In this document: positions 17,543 to 25,390 of the stretch, one piece after another
Layout: each line of letters begins with the position of its first letter
How positions within the stretch are numbered: the first letter of the stretch is position 1
NCBI GenBank assembly: GCA_951828585.1
Contig: OX639991.1
Span: 2,574,576-2,638,575, forward strand
DNA: 64,000 nucleotides
Origin: Longimicrobiales bacterium
Lineage (GTDB): Bacteria > Gemmatimonadota > Gemmatimonadetes > Longimicrobiales > Gaopeijiaceae
Reading direction: 5' to 3'
Position numbers and translations under genes: made by a program
Notes under the pieces: generated by a model
What the model was told of the DNA's origin: nothing
What the model saw: only the letters and a program-made list of their open reading frames with translations
Database searches by the model: none

Positions 17543-18484
17543 CTACCGCCGCGGTACCCGCGCCCCCGCATTCGGCATCATGTAGTTCAGCGGGTTGACG
17601 GCCTGGCCGTTCTCGTGGATCTCGAAGTGAAGATGAGGCGCCTCGCTTGTGCCCGTGTTTCCGACCTGGGCGATGACCTCCTTGCGCTGAACGCGCTTGC
17701 CCGGGTACACCAGCAACCTCGATGCATGCGCGTACCGGCTGATGAACCCGTAACCGTGGTCGATCTCCACCATGAGTCCGTAACCCTGCTTTCGGCCGGC
17801 GAAGGTGACCACGCCTTTGCCGGCGGCGATGATCGGGGTGCCGGTGATTGCGCTGATGTCGATGCCCTTGTGACGCCGGATTTCCTGGTAAACAGGGTGG
17901 AACCGGCTACCAAAGCGGCTCGAAAGAGGCCCGCCGACCGGAAAGAGGGTCGGCATCGCCTCCATGCGGTCCCGCTGCTCCTCGAACATGGAGGCCGTCA
18001 CGAGGAAGCTCTCCTCCAGCAGGTCGGCCCGGCGCTCGAGTACTTCGATATCGTAGAGGGTCGCGTATGCCAGTTCCGAGGCTTCCGGATCGAGGGACCA
18101 CAGTTCTCCTTCGTCCGGAGTGGCCAGTCCCGGACCCCCGACACCGACCTCGAACACGTCCTCGTCGATGCCTACCCGGCCCGCCTGAATGCGTGTCTGC
18201 CGGTCGCGCTCCGCCAGATCGGCGATTCGCGTTTCAAAGTCGCCGACCCTGGCCCGCAGACCGCCCAGCTTCTGCTCCAACAGCTGGTTCTCGCGTGCCA
18301 AGAGACCGGCGCGCACTCGTGCGCCGGAGTCGTAGACGAGGAAGGCGGTGGCGCTCAGCACCAGGGCGGCCAGTATTCCCGCACACACGAGCACCGGGCG
18401 CACTGCCCGCAACGGCAACGAGAATTGCCGTAGAGCCTTCGCCTCTCCCCTCAGGAACAGGACCGTCCATCTTTCGCGTATCAT
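17543..18484 (-). CDS. M23 family metallopeptidase (membrane-anchored LytM-type)
   Basis: A 313-aa bitopic membrane protein. A transmembrane helix at about residues 30-52 (PVLVCAGILAALVLSATAFL) is followed by a coiled coil (LLARENQLLEQKLGGLRARV) and a periplasmic peptidase domain from about residue 190. The zinc ligands of the M23 fold are visible in RRHKGIDIS (His, Asp) and the closing HLHFEIHENG. The sequence PVGGPLSSRFGSRFHPVYQ is the typical domain start. It probably cleaves, or regulates cleavage of, peptidoglycan cross-bridges. A promoter sits only a few bases upstream of ATG 18484 and there is no Shine-Dalgarno, so the mRNA may be leaderless. Confidence 0.9.
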   Translation of the reverse strand: MIRERWTVLFLRGEAKALRQFSLPLRAVRPVLVCAGILAALVLSATAFLVYDSGARVRAGLLARENQLLEQKLGGLRARVGDFETRIADLAERDRQTRIQAGRVGIDEDVFEVGVGGPGLATPDEGELWSLDPEASELAYATLYDIEVLERRADLLEESFLVTASMFEEQRDRMEAMPTLFPVGGPLSSRFGSRFHPVYQEIRRHKGIDISAITGTPIIAAGKGVVTFAGRKQGYGLMVEIDHGYGFISRYAHASRLLVYPGKRVQRKEVIAQVGNTGTSEAPHLHFEIHENGQAVNPLNYMMPNAGARVPRR

Positions 18485-18493
18485 CGGGACGGT

Positions 18494-18522
18494 AGCTTAC
18501 AGGGCGAAGCCCACGAGGTCAA
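18494..18522 (-). promoter_or_regulatory. Promoter for the M23 peptidase gene
   Basis: On the minus strand, TTGACC (18522-18517) and TAAGCT (18499-18494) are 17 bp apart. The predicted transcription start near 18487 is about 3 bases from ATG 18484. The spacer contains GGGCTTCGCCC, a compact UUCG-type hairpin that could equally be part of a terminator for metG upstream. Confidence 0.5.
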
Positions 18523-18560
18523 GTAGAGGTGTATCCTGATGTGTATCCCGCGCGCCGGCG

Positions 18561-20096
18561 TCAGTCCGGATCCACCCGCGGGAACAGAGGTGAGCCGACC
18601 GTCACCGATCGTCCTCCGACCTCCAGCGCGTCCAGCTCAGCGAAAAGTGGGACGTGGTCCAAATCCAGTCGCATAGACAACTTACGGGCTTTGGTCGGAG
18701 TCACGGGTTCGAACATGGCAGCCAGAACCGCCAGCGTTCGCACCAGCGTGGCGAGGGTCCGGTCCAGCTCGTCCGCACCCTCCGGATCGCGCGCCAGTAC
18801 CCACGGTTCCCGCGCCTCCACGAACCCGTTGGCCCCCCTGGCCAGATTCATGGCCGCAGCGAAGCCTGCGTGCAGCCGGTAGCCCTCCAATCCGTCGCGG
18901 TAGGCGGTGAGCGCGGCTTCCGTGTCGGCGGCGAGCCCGTCGGCGGGCGCGTCGGGTACGACACCCCCGCGATACCTCTTCACCATGGACAGCGTGCGGT
19001 GCGCCAGGTTGCCCAGAATGTTGGAGAGTTCGTCGTAGCGGGTCAGGAAGCGGCCGGGGGTATACGACGCGTCCTGGCCGGTGGCCATTTCGCGCATGAG
19101 GTACCAGCGCACGGCGCCGGTGCCGAACCGGTCCCGCAGGTCCAGCGGATCTACGACGTTGCCGAGCGACTTGGACATCTTGGTGTCGCCGACCACCCAC
19201 CACCCGTGGGCCAGGATCTTGCGGGGCAGCGGCAGGTTGGCCCCCATCAGCAGCGTGGGCCAGTAGACGGAGTGCGTGGTCAGGATGTCCTTCCCCATAA
19301 GGTGCACGTCGGCGGGCCAGCGGGAGGGGCGGAGGTCACCGAAGCCGCGCTCCTCCTTCGGGGCGTCGGGGTCGATGGCGCCGGACGCCGTCACATAGTT
19401 CGTCAGCGCGTCCACCCAGACGTAGCAGACCTGCGCATCGTCCCACGGCAACGGAATGCCCCAGTGTATGCGCGAGCGGGGCCGCGAAATGGACAGATCG
19501 GCCAGCGGCTGGGCGAGGAACCCGAGCACTTCGTTGCGGCGCGTGGCCGGCACGATCCAGTCCGGGTTCTCCTCGATGTGCCGGATCAACCGTTCCTGGA
19601 AGTGGCTCATGCGGAAGAAGTAGTTCTTTTCGCGGATGCGCTGCACCGGCCCCCCGGCAATCGGATCCACGCGGTCGGGCCCGATCTCCTTCTCGGTGAA
19701 GTAGCGTTCCTGCCCCACCGAGTACCACCCCGCGTATTCGGCCTCGTAGATGTGCCCGTTGTCCTTCAGACGCTCCAGCAGCGCCGCAACCACCGCGCGG
19801 TGCTCGGCCTCGGTGGTGCGGATGAAGCGGTCATTCGAGATGCCGAGGTCCTCCCAGGCGGCCTCGAAACGGCCCGCCATGAGATCGCAGAGCTCCAGCG
19901 GCGACATCCCCTGCTCGGCGGCCGCCTCCTGGATCTTCTGACCGTGCTCGTCGGTGCCCGTCAGGAAGAGGACGTCCTGGCCCGCGCGGCGCCGGTAGCG
20001 CGCGATCACGTCGGCGAGAATCGTGGTGTAGGCGTGACCCAGGTGCGGCTCGCCCGACGCGTAGTAGATGGGTGTGGTCAGGTAGAAGGAGGACAT
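18561..20096 (-). CDS. metG: Methionyl-tRNA synthetase
   Basis: A 511-aa class I aminoacyl-tRNA synthetase that charges tRNA-Met. It begins MSSFYLTTPIYYASGEPHLGHAYTT with the HIGH-type motif HLGH and has the KMSKS loop in GDTKMSKSLGNVVDP. The connective region GWYSVGQERYFTEKEIG lacks the four zinc cysteines of some MetRS types, and the C-terminal tRNA-binding (EMAP-like) appendage is absent; this compact form is common in many bacteria. The anticodon-binding helices occupy roughly residues 370-510. ATG 20096 has a GGAGG-like element (AAGGAGG upstream region) and follows the FMN reductase stop by 4 bp, so it is in the operon headed by the aryl-CoA ligase. Confidence 0.96.
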   Translation of the reverse strand: MSSFYLTTPIYYASGEPHLGHAYTTILADVIARYRRRAGQDVLFLTGTDEHGQKIQEAAAEQGMSPLELCDLMAGRFEAAWEDLGISNDRFIRTTEAEHRAVVAALLERLKDNGHIYEAEYAGWYSVGQERYFTEKEIGPDRVDPIAGGPVQRIREKNYFFRMSHFQERLIRHIEENPDWIVPATRRNEVLGFLAQPLADLSISRPRSRIHWGIPLPWDDAQVCYVWVDALTNYVTASGAIDPDAPKEERGFGDLRPSRWPADVHLMGKDILTTHSVYWPTLLMGANLPLPRKILAHGWWVVGDTKMSKSLGNVVDPLDLRDRFGTGAVRWYLMREMATGQDASYTPGRFLTRYDELSNILGNLAHRTLSMVKRYRGGVVPDAPADGLAADTEAALTAYRDGLEGYRLHAGFAAAMNLARGANGFVEAREPWVLARDPEGADELDRTLATLVRTLAVLAAMFEPVTPTKARKLSMRLDLDHVPLFAELDALEVGGRSVTVGSPLFPRVDPD

Positions 20097-20100
20097 CGGT

Positions 20101-20670
20101 TCAGCTCCCTTCCCCCACCGCCGCACCAATCACGCGGGCGTACCACTCGAGGGTCTCGAAGAAGCCCGCGAAGGACTTCTCGTACTGCGCCTCCCGGGGC
20201 TCGCCGTCTTCCTCGAAGTTGCGCGACACGTTCGAGACCGCCATGTGGGCGACCGGTAGCGCCTTCACGCGCAGGAAGAGAAGCTGGAGATGGTTGTGCA
20301 GCTGCACGCCCCCGTAACCGCCCGCCGAAACCGTCACGATCCCGACCGGCTTCCGGAACCACTCCCCGTAGATGTAGTCGAGCGCGTTCTTCAGCACCCC
20401 CGGCATGGACCCGTTGTACTCGGGACTGACGATCACCACAGCGTCGGCGGAGGCGATGGTCTCGGAGAAGAGCTCCAGCCCGGGCGGAGGATCGTCGCGC
20501 ATGTGCAGGCGCTCCTCCATGATCGGGAGGTCCAGCTCGGCGAGGTCGAGGAGGGCGGCGTCGGCACCCGCGCTTGCCAGACGGTCGACGGCGAAGCGGG
20601 CTGCCCGTATCGACTGGCGGCCGCGCCGCACCGAGCCGATGACGACCGGGATGCGCAGGGGGGCGGTCAT
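20101..20670 (-). CDS. NAD(P)H-dependent FMN reductase
   Basis: A 189-aa flavodoxin-like reductase. PVVIGSVRRGRQSIRAARF binds the FMN phosphate and SPEYNGSMPGVLKNALDYI is the diagnostic loop of the NADPH-dependent FMN reductase/azoreductase family. It should deliver reduced flavin or reduce quinones. Its ATG at 20670 overlaps the stop of the aryl-CoA ligase by 4 bp, which suggests a role connected with the aromatic pathway, for example quinone or flavin reduction; that link is inferred from position only. Confidence 0.88.
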   Translation of the reverse strand: MTAPLRIPVVIGSVRRGRQSIRAARFAVDRLASAGADAALLDLAELDLPIMEERLHMRDDPPPGLELFSETIASADAVVIVSPEYNGSMPGVLKNALDYIYGEWFRKPVGIVTVSAGGYGGVQLHNHLQLLFLRVKALPVAHMAVSNVSRNFEEDGEPREAQYEKSFAGFFETLEWYARVIGAAVGEGS

Positions 20671-22199
20671 CGCGGCCCCCGTTTGAGCGCGCCCCGGTCC
20701 ACCTTGCCCAGATGGGTGCGGGGCAGGTCATCCAGGAAATGGATTTCGCGGGGATGCTTGTACGACTCAAGGCGCCCGCGCAGGTGGGCGCGCAGGACCG
20801 CGCGCGTCGCCCCGTCGCCGGTGGCCTCCGACGGCACCACAAACGCCGCCGGGACCGTCAGCCCGTCTTTCGTTTCGATTCCCACCACCGCCGCCTCCTT
20901 GACGTCCGGGTGTTCCAGCAGGCACTCCTCGGCCTCGCGGGGCGAGAACCACTTCCCCGAGACCTTGAGCAGGTCGTCGTCGCGTCCCTGGTAGGTGAAG
21001 TAGCCGTCACGGTCGCGAGTCATCATGTCGCCCGAAATGTACCACTCGCCGGCGAAAGCGTTCCGCGTGGCTTCGGGGTGCTGCCAGTAGCCGTGGGCGC
21101 GGGAATGGCCCCGCACCCGCATCCGGCCGACCTCGCCGGGACCGACCTCGCGGCCGTCGTCGCCGCGGAGCCGCACCTCGAAGCCGGGGACCTCGGTGCC
21201 GAGGGTGCCGGGACGCACCCGGCCGGGCCGGTTCGAGATGAAGACGTGCCACATCTCGGCCGTGCCGAGGCCGTCGAGGAGCTCGACGCCGAAGGTGTCG
21301 TTCCAGCGGTGGTGGAGGGGGACGGGGAGGGGTTCGCCGGCCGAGGTGGCCAGGCGGAGGCAGCTCAGGTCGCGGTTGTGCGCCTCTGGGTGCGACACCA
21401 TGTGGTTCACCATCGTGGGCACGTTGATGAGGATCGTGGGGCGGTGCCGCTCGATCTGCGCGAAGAGCTCGTCGGCGGTGCAGCGCTCGGGGAAGAGGAC
21501 CGCGGACCCGCCCGCGGCGAGGGGGAAGAAGAGGTTGGATCCGGTGGCGTAGCCGAAGTAGAGCTTGGGGACGGAGAGGGTGATGTCGTCGGCGGTGTGG
21601 CCGATGACCTGCTTCGCGTAGCACTCGGTGGAGTTGGCGAATGAGGCGTGACTCTGGACGACGCCCTTGGGACGACCCGTGGTCCCGCCGGAGAAGAGCC
21701 AGATGGCGGGGTCGTCGGAATGTGAAGCGTAGTTGACATAATGTAAACTGGAGTTGTCAATTTGTGCGTCTCCGTCGTCGGTGCCGAGGACTAGGAGGCG
21801 GGGGGCGTGGTGTGCTCCGCGGGTCGCGCGGGTGAAGGTGACGGCGTGGTCGGCGTGGACGACGGCGGCGTTGGCGCGCGTGTAGTCGTACAGCTCGCGG
21901 ATGCGGTTTTCGCCCAGGTAGCAGTTGACCATCACCCCCACCGCGCCGCGCTTGAGTGTGCCGAAGAGGGCGGCGGGGAAGTCGGGGATGTCGGGGAGGC
22001 CGATGAGGACGCGTTCTTCGGGGCGCACTCCCATGGCCTCGAGCGCGTTGGCGAAGCGGTTGGCGCGAGCCTGGAGGGCGGCGTAGGTGACGGTGCCGTC
22101 CCGGGTTCGTAGCGCGATGCGTTCGCCCAGTCCCTCCCGGATGCGGTCGTCGAGGAAGTAGTCGGCGATGTTGAAGGGGTGGGGTGGGTGGAAGGGCAT
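20667..22199 (-). CDS. Benzoate/anthranilate-CoA ligase family protein
   Basis: A 510-aa acyl-adenylate-forming enzyme. The AMP-binding loop is FSGGTTGRPKGVVQSH, the adenine-binding region YFGYATGSNLFF and LLDGLGTAEMWHVFIS match benzoate-CoA ligase-type enzymes, then YISGDMMTRDRDGYFTYQGR and the hinge/catalytic lysine region LPRTHLGKVDRGALKR. It activates an aromatic acid with ATP and CoA. Because the facing operon makes anthranilate from tryptophan and contains an aryl-CoA monooxygenase/reductase, anthranilate (2-aminobenzoate) is the most likely substrate; salicylate or benzoate are alternatives. It diverges from the operon over 218 bp, consistent with shared regulation. Confidence 0.88.
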   Translation of the reverse strand: MPFHPPHPFNIADYFLDDRIREGLGERIALRTRDGTVTYAALQARANRFANALEAMGVRPEERVLIGLPDIPDFPAALFGTLKRGAVGVMVNCYLGENRIRELYDYTRANAAVVHADHAVTFTRATRGAHHAPRLLVLGTDDGDAQIDNSSLHYVNYASHSDDPAIWLFSGGTTGRPKGVVQSHASFANSTECYAKQVIGHTADDITLSVPKLYFGYATGSNLFFPLAAGGSAVLFPERCTADELFAQIERHRPTILINVPTMVNHMVSHPEAHNRDLSCLRLATSAGEPLPVPLHHRWNDTFGVELLDGLGTAEMWHVFISNRPGRVRPGTLGTEVPGFEVRLRGDDGREVGPGEVGRMRVRGHSRAHGYWQHPEATRNAFAGEWYISGDMMTRDRDGYFTYQGRDDDLLKVSGKWFSPREAEECLLEHPDVKEAAVVGIETKDGLTVPAAFVVPSEATGDGATRAVLRAHLRGRLESYKHPREIHFLDDLPRTHLGKVDRGALKRGPR

Positions 22200-22417
22200 G
22201 GGGCGGGGGCGGTGGGGGGCGAAGGCGGAAGGGGTGACGGGTTGCGCCGTGGGGTGGGCGGGATGGAGGTGGGTCCCGGTCGCGAAGATGCGGTGCAGGG
22301 AAGGATTATCTTTAGGAAAGTCAAAGGTGCGGTCAATGGAAAATCGGATCCGCGGCCGGAGTGCAGGGCGCCAGCCAGCGGCGGCAACGAGGCGACGAAC
22401 CGACCAGGAGCATACGA
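22200..22417. promoter_or_regulatory. Divergent intergenic region between CoA ligase and tryptophan/anthranilate operon
   Basis: These 218 bp separate the two arms of the pathway. The stretch 22300-22345 is the least GC-rich part and should hold the control elements. On the minus strand TTGACC (22336-22331) and GATAAT (22310-22305) resemble promoter boxes but are 20 bp apart, which is longer than usual. GGAG at 22406-22409 is the ribosome binding site for the creatininase-family gene. No regulator gene is adjacent. Confidence 0.4.
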
Positions 22418-23302
22418 ATGGGTACAGCGTCGAGCGGGGATCGGGCGCCCACCGAGGGCCGCCGAAGCCTACGCCACGGGCCGTCCTGGGGTTACGCGAC
22501 CTGGACCGAGCTGGCGGGGGCCGGGTTGGGGCGGCGTGCGGACGCGGCGCGGCTGGTGGCGCTTGTCCCGGTCGGGGCGGTCGAGGCCCACGGCCCCCAC
22601 CTCCCCCTCGTCACCGACGTCGTGATCGCCAGCGCGGCCGCCGAAGCCGCGCTGCCGGGTCTTCGCCGCCTCGGCCTGCACCCCATGCTGCTGCCCCCCC
22701 TCCCCTACACCGCCGCACCCTTCGCCGAAGCCTTCCCCGGTACCATCTCGGTGCGTCCCGCCACCGTAGCCGCGCTGTTGGCGGACATCGCCACCTCCCT
22801 GGAACGGCAGGGCGTGGCCGCGCTTGTCGTCGTCAACGCGCACCTCGATCCCGCCCACCTGGACGCCATCCGCGACGCCGTCCGCGCACACGACGGCCCC
22901 ATGCCCGTCATCCACCCCGACCTCACCGAACGGCGGTGGGTGCTACGCCTGACGGACGAGCTCCGTAGCGGGGCGTGTCACGCGGGATGCTACGAGACCT
23001 CGGTGGTGATGGCCGCCGCGCCCCACCTGGTCCGCGAGGAGTCGCGCCGGGCGCTGCCCGGGAACCCGGCTTCGCTGTCGGCGGCGATCCGCGCCGGGAA
23101 GACCACCTTCGAGGACGCGGGGGTGGCGGACGCGTATTGCGGGGACCCCGCCGCGGCGACCGTGGAGGAGGGCAGGGAGACGGTGGCCGTGCTGGGACGG
23201 ATCGTAGTGGAGGCGGTGGCGGAGCGGGTCGGTGGAGAGGGGGATGCGGGCGTCCGTCAGAAGCGTGTGGCGGAAGTGATGGGGGACGGAGGTGAGCGAT
23301 GA
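22418..23302 (+). CDS. Creatininase-family amidohydrolase; candidate N-formylkynurenine formamidase
   Basis: A 294-aa protein with the creatininase-family metal site EAHGPHLPLVTD (Glu56, His58, Asp67), a further ligand region VVVNAHLDPAHLDAI, and GACHAGCYETSVVMAA with the conserved Glu. Members hydrolyse cyclic amides or formamides (creatinine, GTP-derived formamides such as FAPy in ArfB/MftE relatives). It heads an operon that encodes tryptophan dioxygenase and kynureninase but no recognisable KynB-type formamidase, so it is a good candidate to hydrolyse N-formylkynurenine; alternatively it may open a ring intermediate. ATG 22418 has GGAG 8 bp upstream. The next gene overlaps by 4 bp. Confidence 0.8.
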   Translation: MGTASSGDRAPTEGRRSLRHGPSWGYATWTELAGAGLGRRADAARLVALVPVGAVEAHGPHLPLVTDVVIASAAAEAALPGLRRLGLHPMLLPPLPYTAAPFAEAFPGTISVRPATVAALLADIATSLERQGVAALVVVNAHLDPAHLDAIRDAVRAHDGPMPVIHPDLTERRWVLRLTDELRSGACHAGCYETSVVMAAAPHLVREESRRALPGNPASLSAAIRAGKTTFEDAGVADAYCGDPAAATVEEGRETVAVLGRIVVEAVAERVGGEGDAGVRQKRVAEVMGDGGER

Positions 23303-24132
23303 GAGACTCCGAACAGCGCGGAGAGGAGGCCCGGCGGATGGCCAGGCGCCACTCGACGCCGACGCTCTCCGGCAAGGGCGCCGTGGTGACGGGTGGCGGA
23401 CGGGGGATCGGGGCGGCTGTTGCACGGGCGTTGGCCGCGGAGGGGGCCGCGGTCGTCGTGACGGCGCGCACTCTGGACGAGATCGTGGCAGTCGCCGAGG
23501 ACCTGCGCCGGAGCGGCGGCAGCGCCCACGCGATCGTCTGCGACGTGACCGACCAGGGCTCCGTCGCTGCAATGGCGGCCCGGGCGCACGAGCTTCTGGG
23601 CAGCGTCGATATCCTGGTCAACAACGCCGGCGTGGCGCGTTCGGCCCCCTTCCTGAAGGTGACGCTCGACGAGTGGGAGACCATCCACCGCGTAAACGCG
23701 ACCGGGCCGCTCCTGGTGGCGCAGGCGTTTCTTCCGGCCATGCTGGAACGGGGGTGGGGCCGGATCGTCAATGTGGCGTCGGTGGCGAGCCTCCTGGGGG
23801 CCCGCTACATCACCTCCTATGCGGCTTCGAAGCACGCCCTCGTGGGAATGACTCGCTGCCTGGCCGATGAGCTGGCGGGCACCGGCGTCACCGTCAACTC
23901 GGTCTGTCCCGGCTACGTGGACACGCCCATGACGAACGAGAACATCGAACGAATTGCGGCAAAGACGGGCAAGGACGCGGAAGAGGTCCGCACGGGCCTC
24001 GAGGAGATGCAGCCTGGTGGCCGCCTTATCACGCCGGAAGAGGTGGCGCACGCCGTGATGACCTTCGTGCCACAGGAGGCGGCGTCGCTGCAGGGCGCGG
24101 AACTGGTGGTGCGGGGTGGGGGTGCCAGGTGA
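23299..24132 (+). CDS. Short-chain dehydrogenase/reductase
   Basis: A 277-aa classical SDR. The NAD(P) loop is VVTGGGRGIGAAVARAL (about residues 29-45), the structural NNAG motif is present, and the catalytic tetrad includes the Ser in ASVASLLG, Tyr174 and Lys178 in SYAASKHAL. An N-terminal extension of about 25 residues precedes the fold. Position between the creatininase-family and RidA genes in the aryl-CoA operon suggests it oxidises or reduces the alicyclic 3-hydroxy/oxo CoA intermediate formed after ring reduction. Start and stop both overlap neighbours by 4 bp. Confidence 0.88.
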   Translation: MRDSEQRGEEARRMARRHSTPTLSGKGAVVTGGGRGIGAAVARALAAEGAAVVVTARTLDEIVAVAEDLRRSGGSAHAIVCDVTDQGSVAAMAARAHELLGSVDILVNNAGVARSAPFLKVTLDEWETIHRVNATGPLLVAQAFLPAMLERGWGRIVNVASVASLLGARYITSYAASKHALVGMTRCLADELAGTGVTVNSVCPGYVDTPMTNENIERIAAKTGKDAEEVRTGLEEMQPGGRLITPEEVAHAVMTFVPQEAASLQGAELVVRGGGAR

Positions 24133-24572
24133 CCTTCGAGATCTTCAATCCGGCGGCGCTGGGGGCTCCCCGCGGGTGGAACAACGGGATGCTCGCGCCT
24201 GAAGGGGGTCGGGTGCTCTTTGTGGCGGGGCAGATCGGGGTGGGGGCGGGGGCGACGCTCGCCACCCAGTTCGAGGCTGCGCTCGCCAACGTTGCGGCGG
24301 TGGTGGAGGAGGCCGGGGGGACGGTCGCCGACGTAGGGCGGCTGACCACTTACGTGACCGACATGGAGGCCTATCGCGAATCGCTGGCCGAGGTGGGGGC
24401 CGCGTACAGGGCCGTCTTCGGGAAGCACTTTCCCGCCATGGCGCTGGTGGCCGTGACCGAGCTGGTCGATCCGCGTGCGGTGGTGGAGGTCGAGGCCGCG
24501 GCGGTCATCCCGCAGGCTCAATCGGGTGGGGACTCCGCCATGGACCTGCCCACAGCGAAGCAACAGCCATGA
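24129..24572 (+). CDS. RidA-family protein (candidate enamine/imine deaminase)
   Basis: A 147-aa YjgF/YER057c/UK114 (RidA) protein; GRVLFVAGQIGV and LATQFEAALANVAAVVEEAGG followed by TDMEAYRESLAEV match the trimeric barrel fold, and AMALVAVTELVDPRAVVEVEA is the typical C-terminal strand. RidA enzymes hydrolyse enamines/imines to ketones and ammonia. In this operon the predicted product of the fused monooxygenase/reductase, 2-amino-5-oxocyclohex-1-enecarboxyl-CoA, is an enamine, so this protein may release its nitrogen. The GTG start overlaps the SDR stop by 4 bp. The canonical arginine that binds the substrate carboxylate is not clearly visible (DPRAVVEVE is the best match), which could reflect a CoA-bound substrate. 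Confidence 0.82.
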   Translation: MTFEIFNPAALGAPRGWNNGMLAPEGGRVLFVAGQIGVGAGATLATQFEAALANVAAVVEEAGGTVADVGRLTTYVTDMEAYRESLAEVGAAYRAVFGKHFPAMALVAVTELVDPRAVVEVEAAAVIPQAQSGGDSAMDLPTAKQQP

Positions 24573-25390
24573 CCGCACTTGATTCCTTATCCATGGAAGC
24601 CCCCCGTTCGTTTCTGCTGGACTTCGATCCGGAGACGGCGGTCGTGCGGATCACCCTCAACCGGCCCGAGCGGCTGAACGCGCTGACCTTCGAGGTCTAC
24701 GACGAGCTGAGGAACACCTTTCGGGCGCTGGACGGCGAGGCGGAGGTGCGCGCGATCGTGATTACGGGGGCGGGGCGCGGGTTTTGTACGGGCGGCGATG
24801 TGGAGGACATTATCGGGGCGCTCTTTGGGCGGGACTTCGAGGGGCTGCTCGAGTTTACGCGCATGACTTGCGACCTGATCGCGGCGATTCGGCAGTGCCG
24901 ACAGCCGGTGGTGGCGGCGCTCAACGGAACCGTGGCGGGCGCGGGGGCGATCATCGCGACGGCGTGTGATGTGCGGATCGCGGCCGAGTCGGCGCGGATC
25001 GCGTACCTGTTCACGCGGGTGGGCCTTTCGGGCGCGGACATGGGCGCGGCGTGGATGCTGCCGCGAATCGTGGGGCTTGGGCGGGCGAGCGAGCTGCTCA
25101 TGTCGGGGGCGTTCATCGATGCGACGGAGGCACATCGGATCGGGCTGTACAATAGCGTGGTGCCCGACGGGGAGGCCCTTGGTGTGGCGACGGAGTTTGC
25201 CGAGAAGCTGGCGCGGGGGCCGTCGTTCGCACTGCAGGTAACCAAGGAGGCGCTCAACCGCGAGGCGCACATGGAGCTGGAGGACGCGCTCGAGGCGGAG
25301 GCGCGGGCGCAGGCGATGTGCATGCTGAACCCGAACTTCCGCGAGGCGTACGAGGCGTTCGTGGAGAAGCGGAGGCCGCGCTTTGTTTGA
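24569..25390 (+). CDS. Enoyl-CoA hydratase/isomerase family protein
   Basis: A 273-aa crotonase-fold protein. ITGAGRGFCTGGDVEDI and ALNGTVAGAGAIIATACDVRIA form the oxyanion hole that stabilises the CoA thioester enolate; the following TRVGLSGADMGAAWMLPRIVG segment has Ser/Gly/Asp where classical hydratases carry the catalytic glutamate (usually GxxPExG), so the chemistry may be isomerisation or ring hydrolysis rather than simple hydration. The operon position fits a step after ring dearomatisation of anthraniloyl-CoA. The ATG overlaps the RidA stop by 4 bp. Confidence 0.88.
   Translation: MTALDSLSMEAPRSFLLDFDPETAVVRITLNRPERLNALTFEVYDELRNTFRALDGEAEVRAIVITGAGRGFCTGGDVEDIIGALFGRDFEGLLEFTRMTCDLIAAIRQCRQPVVAALNGTVAGAGAIIATACDVRIAAESARIAYLFTRVGLSGADMGAAWMLPRIVGLGRASELLMSGAFIDATEAHRIGLYNSVVPDGEALGVATEFAEKLARGPSFALQVTKEALNREAHMELEDALEAEARAQAMCMLNPNFREAYEAFVEKRRPRFV

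Noticed and set aside
18700-18715. A GGGTTCGAAC string resembling a tRNA T-loop.
   Set aside because: It is inside the metG coding sequence and no cloverleaf can be built around it.
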